Source: Cohnella xylanilytica (GTDB taxonomy: Bacteria; Bacillota; Bacilli; Paenibacillales; Paenibacillaceae). Taken from it: DNA of 64,000 nucleotides. A program made the position numbers and the translations under genes. The notes beneath the pieces are model-generated. The model ran no database searches. It saw nothing but the letters and a program-made list of their open reading frames with translations, and was not told the DNA's origin. The stretch is from positions 25,719-89,718 of the forward strand of contig NZ_JACJVR010000070.1 in the NCBI RefSeq assembly GCF_014212175.1. The letters are read 5' to 3'. Below are positions 8,495 through 16,550 of the stretch, piece by piece. The number at the start of each line of letters is the position of its first letter. The first letter of the stretch is position 1.

Positions 8495-8968
8495 GTGGCC
8501 GTCGTGAGCCGCTACACCGTCGCTCTGCATGCTCTGACCTGGCTCGCGTATATGTCGCGGGACAAGGACGAATTCTTCGCTTCCGACCGGATCGCGAACA
8601 GCGTGAACACGAGCCCGGTCTTCATCCGCCGCATCCTGGGACAGCTGGCGAAGGCCCGTCTGGTCTCCGTCCAGCACGGAGGAACCGGCGCCGGATGGAA
8701 GCTGGCCCGCGCAGCCGAAGCCATCACCCTGCACGAGGTCTACGAAGCGGTCGTGCAGACCCCTCTGTTCGAGCTCCATCATAGCGGCCCCAACCTGAGA
8801 TGCCAGATCGGCCGGGGAATCCAGCCCGCCTTGGGCGAGATCTACGGCGAGACTGAAGCGGCGATGAAGCGCCAGCTCGGAAGCACGACGATCGCGGACC
8901 TGGTCGACTCTTCCTTGGCGCATGGCGAAGACGGGAAGGAACAGGCGTCGGATGGGCCTCAAGGATAG
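8495..8968 (+). CDS. Rrf2 family transcriptional regulator
   Basis: Protein of 157 residues. Seen: the Rrf2 winged-helix N-terminus YTVALHALTWLA, then SDRIANSVNTSPVFIRRIL as recognition helix, and GTGAGWKLARAAEAITLHEVY for the wing and linker. Only one Cys is present in the region where iron-sulfur Rrf2 proteins carry three, so it is likely a YwnA-like member without a cluster. AGGAGGAG precedes the GTG/ATG region at 8495. The overlapping promoter-operator indicates autorepression. The next gene is an MFS exporter whose leader repeats the CAATGCAAC half site, so it is the probable target (inference). Confidence 0.88.
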   Translation: MAVVSRYTVALHALTWLAYMSRDKDEFFASDRIANSVNTSPVFIRRILGQLAKARLVSVQHGGTGAGWKLARAAEAITLHEVYEAVVQTPLFELHHSGPNLRCQIGRGIQPALGEIYGETEAAMKRQLGSTTIADLVDSSLAHGEDGKEQASDGPQG

Positions 8969-9056
8969 GACCGCCGGACTTCCTTCCGGATTTCCTTCCG
9001 GAATTCCAGACTTCCGGGCTTGGACGCATCGTCGCATGCCGTCTTTTTTTCGCGGA

Positions 9057-9151
9057 TCAATGCAACTGAATCAGTTCTCTTCATCGAACGAACGCAGCCT
9101 CCTGAGGCGGCGGCCTTTTTACGTTTTCAATGCAACCATGTCAGTTTCCTT
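9057..9151 (+). promoter_or_regulatory. Duplicated 25-bp motif upstream of the MFS gene
   Basis: TCAATGCAAC-N4-TCAGTT-N2-CTT occurs at 9057-9081 and again at 9127-9151. The first copy contains a perfect AACTGA-A-TCAGTT palindrome (9064-9076). Both share CAATGCAAC with the CAATGTAAC arm of the operator at 8454. Likely binding sites for the adjacent Rrf2 regulator. Confidence 0.45.
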
Positions 9152-9216
9152 GGGTTTCCGCAACCCATGCAGCGAACAAGCCGCATTATCGCCCATCCTG
9201 AAAGGAGATCGAGCAA

Positions 9217-10446
9217 ATGGACAAAAGGATTTACGCGCTGACGATGGGGGCGTTCGTCATCGGCACGGAAGGATTTCTGATCGCCGGCGTTCTCCCCCTG
9301 CTCGCGAAGTCGTTCCACGTCTCGCTGTCCGTCGCCGGCCAGCTGGTGACGATCTTCTCCCTCGTCTACGCCGTCGGTTCCCCCGTCCTGGCGACCTTGA
9401 CGGGCCGCTGGGACCGAAGGCGCGTTCTCGTCGCGGGCATGCTCGTCTTCGCCGCGGGGAACGCGATCGCCGCTCTCTCGAATGCGTATGCGGTCATGGC
9501 GGTCGGACGCATCGTCGCAGGGATCGGCGCCGGCTGGTATTCGCCGGCGGCCACGACCTCCGCCGCCGCCCTTGTGCGTTCCGACCAACGAGGGCGGGCC
9601 ATCTCGACCGTCGTCGCCGGCCAGACGGTCGCCTTGATGTTGGGCGTTCCCCTTGGAACCTGGATCGCCCTGACGTTCCAGTGGAGAACCTCCTTCTGGA
9701 TTCTGACGGTCGTCGGCGTTCTGGCGGCCCTCCTCATTCGCTTCCGGTTCCCGGCCATCCCATCGCCCGGGGCCGTCTCCATGCGGGAGCGCCTGGCTCC
9801 CTTGAAGCGGCCGGAGCTTCTGTCCGCCCTGCTGACGACGCTGGCTTGGGCAATCGGCATCTTCGCGGTCTATACGTACGTGGCCGATATCTTCGCAGGG
9901 TACGGGGCGGCGGATCGGACGATCAGCGTCGTCCTCTTCGCGGCGGGCGCCGCGAGCTTGATCGGGGTGAAGCTCGGCGGCTTCTCCACCGACCGGTTCG
10001 GCTCGCCCCGCACGATCGCCGCCGCGCTGCCCGCTCTGGCCCTGTCGATGGCGGTCCTGTCGATCGTGGCGGACTTCGCCTCCCCGTCCGGCATCGGGAC
10101 CTTCGCCGCCGTCGGCCTCGGCATCGCCGCCCTGGCGGTCTGGGGGGCGAGCGGGTACGCGTTCAACCCCGCGCAGCAGCATCGGCTGATCGACCTGTCC
10201 GGACCGGCGGCCGGCGTTATCCTCTCCCTGAGCTCCTCCGCCACCTATCTGGGCAGCGCCTTGGGCGCGTCGACGGGCGGCCTCGTCGTCCGGTACGGCT
10301 CCGCCGGAGAGCTCGGCTATTACGGGGCCGGATGGGAGCTGCTGGCGCTCGCCCTGTTCGCCGTCAGCCTCCGGCTTGCATCGGGGCGCCTGCGGCGATC
10401 CGCGCGAACGCCCCAGGCCGAGCCGATCGCCGAAGACCGGCGGTGA
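9217..10446 (+). CDS. MFS drug-efflux-type transporter (DHA1, AraJ-like)
   Basis: Integral membrane protein of 409 residues with the 12-segment pattern of DHA1 antiporters. Seen: MGAFVIGTEGFLIAGVLP in segment 1, the loop 2-3 motif GRWDRRRVLVAG (motif A), RIVAGIGAGWYSPAA for segment 4, and a second-half loop GGFSTDRFGSPRTIA. AAAGGAGATC lies upstream of the ATG. Probably exports a small molecule with proton exchange; the substrate is unknown. It follows an Rrf2 regulator and carries repeated sequence motifs in its leader, so induction by a small molecule or stress is likely. Confidence 0.9.
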   Translation: MDKRIYALTMGAFVIGTEGFLIAGVLPLLAKSFHVSLSVAGQLVTIFSLVYAVGSPVLATLTGRWDRRRVLVAGMLVFAAGNAIAALSNAYAVMAVGRIVAGIGAGWYSPAATTSAAALVRSDQRGRAISTVVAGQTVALMLGVPLGTWIALTFQWRTSFWILTVVGVLAALLIRFRFPAIPSPGAVSMRERLAPLKRPELLSALLTTLAWAIGIFAVYTYVADIFAGYGAADRTISVVLFAAGAASLIGVKLGGFSTDRFGSPRTIAAALPALALSMAVLSIVADFASPSGIGTFAAVGLGIAALAVWGASGYAFNPAQQHRLIDLSGPAAGVILSLSSSATYLGSALGASTGGLVVRYGSAGELGYYGAGWELLALALFAVSLRLASGRLRRSARTPQAEPIAEDRR

Positions 10447-10560
10447 GACGGGCGGTAAGACGGGCGCGCGAATAGGCCGGCTCCGCCCTGCCGATACTAC
10501 GGAAGATTATGGCCGGACGAGGCCGAATCCGGAATCGGAATGAGAATCGGAGGGACCGCG

Positions 10561-10947
10561 ATGTCGGAGAGAACGGTGTTCGCCTACTTCAACACGCCCG
10601 ACCAAGCCAAGCAAGCGGTGGAACGGATGCGGAGCCGGTCGCTGAAGCTCGTCGAGCATGCGATCGAGCGATTCGACGGATACAGCGGGACCGGCATGCA
10701 GAACCTGGACCAGCTCGGCCAGACGATTACGGGCAACTTCCCCGGACTCCCCTATCTGACGCTCGGCGGGGACTTCGACAACAAGGACGCTTCCGTCCTC
10801 GCGGCCGCGAGCGTCAGCGCCAGCGGCATGAGCGCGGGCGGCCCGGACAACCGGGTGACCGGCCGGGACATCCTTCTCGTCGCCGTCGTCGAAGAAGAGG
10901 ACTACGAGGAAGCCGTCCGGATCGCGCAGGCGGAGGGCGCTCTATAA
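10561..10947 (+). CDS. Small conserved protein of unknown function
   Basis: Protein of 128 residues if started at the ATG at 10561, which has GGAGGG eight bases upstream; a longer in-frame start at 10540 lacks a site. It begins SERTVFAYFNTPDQAKQAVE, a pattern also seen at the N-terminus of YflT-like general stress proteins, and ends with a valine-rich strand followed by an acidic helix (EEEDYEEAVRIAQAEGAL). The Gly/Asn-rich middle looks unstructured. No catalytic motif is visible. It is monocistronic and followed by a terminator. Function unknown; the stress-protein resemblance is weak. Confidence 0.6.
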   Translation: MSERTVFAYFNTPDQAKQAVERMRSRSLKLVEHAIERFDGYSGTGMQNLDQLGQTITGNFPGLPYLTLGGDFDNKDASVLAAASVSASGMSAGGPDNRVTGRDILLVAVVEEEDYEEAVRIAQAEGAL

Positions 10948-10960
10948 CGCGAAGAAGAAG

Positions 10961-11001
10961 GCCGGGAGCTTGCCCGAAGAGGCGGCTTCCGGCTTTTTTT
11001 T
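10961..11001 (+). terminator. Intrinsic terminator
   Basis: Stem GCCGGGAGC / GCTTCCGGC with one wobble pair and an 18-20 base loop, followed by eight T. Confidence 0.85.
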
Positions 11002-11102
11002 CTACCATTGTCCAATACCCATACAGACTTGGTTTTCCGTGTTCGGGGCCACATCCTCGCCTAGTTCGGACCGCGCAGGATCGGAATGCAGGCGGTTTAA
11101 CG

Positions 11103-11320
11103 AGTGTGATTTTTCGAATAAAATCGTCGAAGTAAATCGCAAACAAATGGAATCTGTATGATTTTTCACATAAAACGTAAGCAACGCACCGTCATAAGGC
11201 AGAATTTGTATGGTTTTTCACACAAACCAACCTGAGCACCTTTTGAAGGCGAATTTTTATACGATTTTTCATACACAAGTGCGAAGCGAAATATTCCGGG
11301 ACAGGTTTCGTTATTGAATT
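11103..11320. repeat. 52-bp tandem repeat family, array 1 (about 4 units)
   Basis: Units begin with T-G-T-A-T-G-A-T-T-T-T-T-C at 11103, 11155, 11207 and about 11258, that is 52, 52 and 51 bases apart. The array ends with TTCCGGGACAGGTTTCGTTATTGA, closely matching the tail of the second array at 24027. The region is AT-rich compared with its surroundings and has no convincing gene. Confidence 0.8.
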
Positions 11321-11408
11321 GGACATTCGTAGTTTTTGTGCATGCCGAAGGGCCGCCTCTTCGCGACGGCCGCGTCCAGCTTCTTCTTCGGAATCGCGCG
11401 CGCGCTTC

Positions 11409-11660
11409 ATGGACTCCGATACCGATACGGAGCTGAAGGCGCAGAAGGTCGCGTCCGCGGACGGGCTGGTCACGATCGAGGCCGATATCGGCGGAGTGAA
11501 CAAGCTGTATATCCATACCGAGGTCGCGAGCGGAGGCTCGTTGTTCGTTCCGCTGACGACCTCCTACTTCAAGCAAGGGAATCGCCGATCGCTCGGCGGC
11601 AGCTTCCCCGGGCGGGTCGGCCTTCTCGCTTGCTCCCACGACAACCTCAAGGTTCCTATG
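11409..11660 (+). pseudogene. Coding-like remnant of unidentified gene
   Basis: From ATG 11409 the frame reads through residues such as DGLVTIEADIGGVNKLYI and ASGGSLFVPLTTSYF, which look like beta-rich protein sequence with genuine codon use. There is no ribosome binding site, the upstream part (GC-alternating, 11395-11405) is not in a continuous gene, and the frame dissolves into the promoter region of the gene at 11749. I interpret it as a degraded fragment; the family is not recognised. The rest of 11320-11748 holds no other feature I can support. Confidence 0.35.
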
Positions 11661-11748
11661 TCACCTCAAAGTGCGTACTTTCCGCGAGACTTCCCTTCGT
11701 GCACAATAGCTCTCAAGACAACGAACTCGAAGAAGGGAAGGATCACCT

Positions 11749-12828
11749 ATGCAAGCCATCCACCCGGAAACCCCGAACGACCGCAAAGTCGCCCTCGTCG
11801 TCGGCGCGGGCGGCGTCATCGGCCGCAACCTGATCGATTATCTGCTGACGCTGCCCGATTGGGACGTCATCGGCGTCTCGCGCCGAGGGGGAGAATCCCG
11901 GGACCGCCTCCGCCACGTGGCCGCGGACCTGCTCGACCCGGCCGACAGCCGGGAGAAGCTGGGGAGCCTCTCCGAGGTCACGCATCTTTTCTACGCCGCC
12001 TATCAGGACCGCCCGACCTGGGCCGAGCTCGTCGCGCCCAATCTCGCCATGCTGAAGAATGCGGTCGAAGCCGTCGAACCGGCCGCCCGCAACCTGAAGC
12101 ACGTCAGCCTGATGCAAGGGTATAAGGTCTACGGCGCCCACCTCGGCCCGTTCAAGACGCCCGCCCGCGAGACGGACGCGCCCCACATGCCTCCCGAGTT
12201 CAACGTCGACCAACAGAACTACCTGGAGGAGCGGCAAAAGGGGAAGGCCTGGACCTGGTCGGCGATCCGCCCCTCGGTCGTATCCGGCTTCGCGCTCGGC
12301 AATCCGATGAATCTCGCGATGGTGATCGCGGTGTACGCCTCCATCTCGAAGGAGCTCGGCATCCCGCTCCGGTTCCCGGGCAAGCCAGGCGCCTACCACA
12401 CGCTCATGGAGATGACGGACGCCGGCCTGCTCGCGAAGGCGACCGTCTGGGCGGCGACCGACGAGCGCTGCGCCAACCAGGCGTTCAACATCGCGAACGG
12501 CGACCTGTTCCGCTGGAACGAGATGTGGCCGAAGATCGCCCGCTACTTCGAGCTGGAGACGGCCCCGCCGCTGCCGATGCCGCTGGAGGTCGTCATGGCG
12601 GACAAGGAAGAGCTGTGGAACCGGATGACGGAGAAGTACGGGCTCGCGGGGCATTTCTACAAGGAGGTGTCGTCGTGGGCGTTCGGGGACTTCGTGTTCT
12701 CGTGGGATTACGACTTCTTCGCCGACGGCTCCAAGGCCCGCCGCTTCGGCTTCCACGAATACGTCGACACCGAGGCGATGTTCATGGGAATCTTCGACGA
12801 ATTCCGCAGGCGCAAGGTCATTCCTTGA
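11749..12828 (+). CDS. SDR family NAD(P)-dependent oxidoreductase, PRISE-like
   Basis: Protein of 359 residues related to the progesterone 5-beta-reductase / iridoid synthase-like (PRISE) branch of short-chain dehydrogenases. Seen: the nucleotide-binding VVGAGGVIGRNLIDYLL at residues 16-32, SRRGGESRDRLRHV for the NADP-preferring loop, HVSLMQGYKVYG near 120, a Tyr in DQQNYLEERQ, and WSAIRPSVVSGFALGNPMNL. These enzymes reduce enones with NADPH. AAGGGAAGGATC precedes the ATG. Its last 11 bases overlap the convergent hydrolase gene at 12818. The physiological substrate is unknown. Confidence 0.85.
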   Translation: MQAIHPETPNDRKVALVVGAGGVIGRNLIDYLLTLPDWDVIGVSRRGGESRDRLRHVAADLLDPADSREKLGSLSEVTHLFYAAYQDRPTWAELVAPNLAMLKNAVEAVEPAARNLKHVSLMQGYKVYGAHLGPFKTPARETDAPHMPPEFNVDQQNYLEERQKGKAWTWSAIRPSVVSGFALGNPMNLAMVIAVYASISKELGIPLRFPGKPGAYHTLMEMTDAGLLAKATVWAATDERCANQAFNIANGDLFRWNEMWPKIARYFELETAPPLPMPLEVVMADKEELWNRMTEKYGLAGHFYKEVSSWAFGDFVFSWDYDFFADGSKARRFGFHEYVDTEAMFMGIFDEFRRRKVIP

Positions 12829-13750
12829 CGGGCGCGGCGGGACGATCGGCTTTCTCGTCCGAAGCCGCCAGGAACTTCGCGATCTCGTCCTGCAGCTCTA
12901 CGTGGAAGCCCGCGCGGTCGAATCCGGGCGGGTCCTGCGAAGGGAGGAAGGAAGTCGAGACCATCTCGGCCGGGAACGGACTCAGGAAGGCGAAATGTCC
13001 GGCATTCTTCACGGTTCGGTAGCGAACCTTCGACGGATCGGCGACGCCGTTCAAGACGATCTGCGCGTGATAAGGAGGCGTGTACGGATCTCGTTCCGCG
13101 TCCAGCATCAGAATGGGGAGTCGAACTCCGCTTAACGCTCCCTCTTCCCGGAACCAGACGGACGCCGGAGCCAGTAGAACGATGGATCGGATGCGCGGAT
13201 CTCTCTCGACGTCAATCGGCTGCGCCCGGCCGTCCGGGCTCTCGTGCGGGAAGGAGGCCGGAACGCCGCCGGCCGCGGCCAGCGCGGTGTAGCCGCCCAT
13301 CGAATGCCCGATGACCGAATGCCCTTCGGGCTTGACTAGCCCCTTGAACGCCTCATCTTGATAGAACCAGTCGGCCGCCAGACGCAGGTGCCGGGGGCGG
13401 TGCAGGAGATTCTGGACCGTGCCCTCCCAGCTATTATCGTTGCGGTTGTTGTGCGGATGCTCGGGCAAGCCGACGATAAAGCCGTTGCGGGCCAAATGAC
13501 GGGCGATGGACCGGTACACGAACGGAGTTCCCCCCGTACCGTGCGAGAGAAGGACCAGCGGGTGTATTCCGGCCCGCGGAGACGCATCCCGGGCCGCCTC
13601 CACCGAGTATGGCCCGAGCCGTTCCTCCTTCTCCGGCTCGTCCGTCGGATACATCACGGTCATCGCGAAAGCCGTCTCCGATAAGCCGTCGTGAACAAAA
13701 ACCTGACGGAGTCCCGCATTGGCTCTCTTTATCTGTGTTTCGATCTTCAT
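12818..13750 (-). CDS. Alpha/beta hydrolase, dienelactone hydrolase / PAF-acetylhydrolase-like
   Basis: Protein of 310 residues. Seen: PLVLLSHGTGGTPF (oxyanion region, near 65-78), the nucleophile elbow GHSMGGYTALA near 148, an Asp in LMLDAERDPYTPP, and the His in KNAGHFAFLSP. No signal peptide. These proteins hydrolyse esters or lactones. It lies 30 bases downstream of an AraC-GyrI regulator on the same strand, so the two are probably one transcript. The 3' end overlaps the convergent SDR by 11 bases. Confidence 0.85.
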   Translation of the reverse strand: MKIETQIKRANAGLRQVFVHDGLSETAFAMTVMYPTDEPEKEERLGPYSVEAARDASPRAGIHPLVLLSHGTGGTPFVYRSIARHLARNGFIVGLPEHPHNNRNDNSWEGTVQNLLHRPRHLRLAADWFYQDEAFKGLVKPEGHSVIGHSMGGYTALAAAGGVPASFPHESPDGRAQPIDVERDPRIRSIVLLAPASVWFREEGALSGVRLPILMLDAERDPYTPPYHAQIVLNGVADPSKVRYRTVKNAGHFAFLSPFPAEMVSTSFLPSQDPPGFDRAGFHVELQDEIAKFLAASDEKADRPAAPVKE

Positions 13751-13780
13751 CTCGACTTCTTCCTCCGTTTCCAGGCTCCC

Positions 13781-14653
13781 CTATGCCGGGCCGACCGGAA
13801 TAAAGAGGTCCAGCACGGAATTCTCGTCCGCCGGCCCCAAGTATCGTTCGTCGTATCGCGCGAACTCCGGGGCGTCGGTCCGAATGCGGCCCGACCGGGG
13901 CAGCCACTCCTCGTAAATGTATTGGAACGTATCGTTAAGTCTGGCCAAGGTTCCCTTGTGCGAAAAAACCGCATAGTCGGCTGCGGGAAGCCGCTTGGCC
14001 GCCATCCCTGCCGGAACCGGGCTCTCTTCGCGGTCGACTTCGGCGCAAGCGGTGTATAAGACTTCCCAGCCCTCGCCTGCCAGCTCGATGACGGAATAAG
14101 CGACCCCCTCCGTACCCGGCTTGCGCTTGATCTCCCGCTCGCGCTCCCGGAAGCTGCGCCAGAGCCTTCCGATCTCGTCCGAGCGAAGGCCCGGGATCGA
14201 CAAGCCCACCAGGCGCAGCTCGTCCAAGCGGACGATGGAGGGCTCGAGGGAGATGCCCTCATGCAGATGCCGCAGCCCCGCGTCATCCAGCGGGAGCTTC
14301 TCCATCGCCCGGAACAGGGTGTCCTTCATGTCCCTCCGCTTGCGGAATTGTCCGGGCGAGACGGAGAACAGCTTCCGGAAGGCGCGGGTGAAGGCTTCCT
14401 GCGAATCGAACCGATAGCGCAGGGCGATCTCGATGATTCTTCCGTCGGTATGGAACAGGTCATAGGCCGCGCGAGTCAATCTCCGCTTGCTGATGTACTC
14501 CGAGACGGAGGTTCGGGTCAGCGACTGGAAGATCCGATGGAAATGGTAAGGGGAATACCCTGCGGCTTCCGCCACTTCGGCGCTGGACAGCTTTTCGGTC
14601 AGACGTGCCTCTATATAGGCGATAGCCTTGCTTACCGAATCCTTGTAGTTCAA
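13781..14653 (-). CDS. AraC family regulator with C-terminal GyrI-like effector domain
   Basis: Protein of 290 residues of the Rob / SoxS type. Residues 1-105 form two helix-turn-helix motifs (LSSAEVAEAAGYSPYHFHRI and IIEIALRYRFDSQEAFTRAF, then PGQFRK). Residues 125-290 match a GyrI-like small-molecule-binding domain (RLVGLSIPG, ending DLFIPV). Such regulators respond to amphipathic or drug-like ligands. It is followed by an esterase-like gene 30 bases downstream, so it likely controls that gene. Confidence 0.9.
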   Translation of the reverse strand: MNYKDSVSKAIAYIEARLTEKLSSAEVAEAAGYSPYHFHRIFQSLTRTSVSEYISKRRLTRAAYDLFHTDGRIIEIALRYRFDSQEAFTRAFRKLFSVSPGQFRKRRDMKDTLFRAMEKLPLDDAGLRHLHEGISLEPSIVRLDELRLVGLSIPGLRSDEIGRLWRSFREREREIKRKPGTEGVAYSVIELAGEGWEVLYTACAEVDREESPVPAGMAAKRLPAADYAVFSHKGTLARLNDTFQYIYEEWLPRSGRIRTDAPEFARYDERYLGPADENSVLDLFIPVGPA

Positions 14654-14770
14654 ATCGATGCCTCCATGGAGTTATTTTCACTATACGACAGAAGAGGGCC
14701 CCTGTTTTGATTTATCTTGCGATATTTGCCCCCGGCAGTCGGCCCGGAGCGGCCGCTTCTTCGGAACCGT

Positions 14771-14799
14771 CAAAAAAAGGCAGCCGCGGAGCGGATGCC
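14771..14799 (-). terminator. Terminator of the HxlR gene at 14824
   Basis: Minus-strand stem GGCATCCGC / GCGGCTGCC with one mismatch, followed by seven T, 25 bases after the stop. Confidence 0.8.
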
Positions 14800-14823
14800 T
14801 TCGTGAAGCCGGATCTCTTCTTC

Positions 14824-15204
14824 TTATTGGGGCAGCGCGTCCGGCGTCGGGTTGCGGACGACGGCCTTGTCCCCGTATTTGCGCTCGATATGGCCGTCTC
14901 CCCACCTGCACATCAGGCGAAGGAGCTCCTTCAGGCTCCAGCCGTAGTCCGTCAGCTCGTATTCGACCCGGGGCGGCACCTCGTTATAGGTCGTGCGCTT
15001 GACGATGCCTTCCTCTTCGAGCTCCCGCAGCTGCTCCGTCAGCACCTTCTGGGTGATGTCGGGGATCAGGCTGCGGAACTCGCCGTTGCGCTTCTTGCCG
15101 AAGGTGAGGTAGAACAGGATGACGGGCTTCCACTTGCCCCCGATCACCTCCAGCGTCGCCTCTACGGCGGTGTTGTACACTTTGGCCGGCTCTTCCATAG
15201 CCAC
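14824..15204 (-). CDS. HxlR family transcriptional regulator
   Basis: Winged-helix regulator of 124-126 residues. Seen: ALEVIGGKWKPVIL-like opening (EATLEVIGGKWKPVILFYL), RNGEFRSLIPDITQKVLTEQL for the recognition region, and RVEYELTDYGWSLKELL for the wing. The family typically responds to electrophiles or oxidants and represses an adjacent oxidoreductase. Start is either GTG 15204 (AGGGGAG five bases away) or ATG 15198. It lies 27 bases downstream of the WYL regulator at 15232 and may be co-transcribed with it. No target gene is adjacent on the other side. Confidence 0.92.
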   Translation of the reverse strand: MAMEEPAKVYNTAVEATLEVIGGKWKPVILFYLTFGKKRNGEFRSLIPDITQKVLTEQLRELEEEGIVKRTTYNEVPPRVEYELTDYGWSLKELLRLMCRWGDGHIERKYGDKAVVRNPTPDALPQ

Positions 15205-15231
15205 GATCGCTCCCCTCTTCTTCGGGCTCTC

Positions 15232-16158
15232 TCAGGAATATCTCCGGAGCATCTTCTCCAGCGTCGAACGGACCGCCTCCCTCAGTTCGGGCGGCTCCTC
15301 CACGACGACCTCGTCCCCGAAGCCGAGCAGCACCCGGAGGAGCCAACGCGCGCGAGCCGGATTCGCAACCTTCAGCGCGACCGTCAGCGAGCCGTCTTCG
15401 CGCAGGGAGCGGTCTCCCCGGCCGAAGTGATCCAGGGCGCGGGGAACGGCCTCCTTCTCGAACCGAAGGACGACGTCGCGAAGCTCGGTCTCCTCTTCCG
15501 TCCCGAACAATCCCGGCTCCAGCTCCGGCTTCTCCAAGGCCGCATCCAGCCTGCGGACGAAGCGCTCGGACAGCGCCTCCAGCCCGGACATGCGCGACAG
15601 CTTGAACTCCCGGTGGCCGCGCCGCTCCCGGCAATAGCCGAACAAGTACCAAGAGCCGTTCCGGTATTTCAGGCTGGCCGGTTCGACGAGCCGGATCGTT
15701 TTCTCGCTTTTCCAGCTGATATATTCGAATCTCACGACGTTCCGCTCCAGAATAGCCGTCCGGAGCATTCGCAGTTCGGTCAGGAAGCCGCGGTGGCTGC
15801 CGATGTCCATGTCCAGAACGGGATCGGAATCGTCCCTACGAATCGTCTGCAGCTTCCGCACCGTATCCATCGCCTGCTCGTCGTCGAATACGTTCGACAG
15901 GCTGCTCAGAATCGTCACAAGCGACTCCACGTCGTACGACCCGAGCAGGCTCCGGTCCATCTTGTACGTGTCGATGATGCCGTAGCCGCCGTTCGCCCCT
16001 TGATAGGAGACGACGGGAATGCCGGCCGCGCAGATCGCCTCGATGTCGCGGTAGATCGTCCGCTGCGATACCCCGTATTTGTCCGCCAGCGCCGAAGCCG
16101 AGACGACCTCGTTGTTGAGCAGCATATAGATCATGGAGATCAGCCTCTCCAGCTTCAC
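15232..16158 (-). CDS. YafY-type HTH / WYL-domain transcriptional regulator
   Basis: Protein of 308 residues. Residues 1-60 form an HTH_11 domain (VSASALADKYGVSQRTIYRDI), followed by AICAAGIPVVSYQGANGGYGI, characteristic of this family, and a WYL domain with RFEYISW and the segment SWYLFGYCRERRGHREFKL. WYL domains bind nucleic acid or small ligands. The gene is followed by HxlR (27 bases) and preceded by a DUF2277 gene 41 bases upstream. Confidence 0.92.
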   Translation of the reverse strand: MKLERLISMIYMLLNNEVVSASALADKYGVSQRTIYRDIEAICAAGIPVVSYQGANGGYGIIDTYKMDRSLLGSYDVESLVTILSSLSNVFDDEQAMDTVRKLQTIRRDDSDPVLDMDIGSHRGFLTELRMLRTAILERNVVRFEYISWKSEKTIRLVEPASLKYRNGSWYLFGYCRERRGHREFKLSRMSGLEALSERFVRRLDAALEKPELEPGLFGTEEETELRDVVLRFEKEAVPRALDHFGRGDRSLREDGSLTVALKVANPARARWLLRVLLGFGDEVVVEEPPELREAVRSTLEKMLRRYS

Positions 16159-16198
16159 CGCGTTCCTCCCCCTCCCGGCTTCGGCTTCTCGCCCTCCG

Positions 16199-16477
16199 TC
16201 ATTGCGGCTTCGGCCCGAACCTCTTCACCGACCGGGCGCGCGCCCGCTGAATCTCGACTTCCCGGTTCCGGCTGGGCGCGTTCGTCACGAGCGACTTCAG
16301 CAGCTTGTCGGCGGCCGCCGCGACCTCTTCCACGGCGAGACGGAACGCCTCTTCGTTCGCCTTCGACGGAGCGTTGAAGCCCGCGAGCTTCCTCACGAAT
16401 TGAAGCGAAGCCGCCTGGATCTCCTCGTCCGTCGCCGGCGGATCGAAGTTGAACAGCGTCTTGATATTACGGCACAT
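16199..16477 (-). CDS. DUF2277 family protein
   Basis: Small protein of 92 residues beginning MCRNIKTLFNFDPPATDEEI, the hallmark of DUF2277. The family is short, usually about 80-90 residues, with conserved FVRKLAGFNAPSKANEEAF, as seen. Start ATG 16477 is supported by GGAAGG eight to nine bases upstream; in-frame extension upstream to 16537 has no site. Function is unknown in the family. Same strand as the WYL and HxlR regulators downstream. Confidence 0.88.
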   Translation of the reverse strand: MCRNIKTLFNFDPPATDEEIQAASLQFVRKLAGFNAPSKANEEAFRLAVEEVAAAADKLLKSLVTNAPSRNREVEIQRARARSVKRFGPKPQ

Positions 16478-16550
16478 CGCGCTCACCTTCCTGCGAACTT
16501 TTTTACTCATTGTAATCAAAAAATGGCGTCGCTCCAACCGGTCCGGCTCG

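Noticed and set aside
14707..16377. Very long plus-strand open frame opposite the WYL and HxlR genes
   Set aside because: Composition is that of an antisense shadow in GC-rich DNA (Arg, Leu, Pro, Gln rich) and it has no ribosome binding site; the minus-strand genes have clear family motifs.
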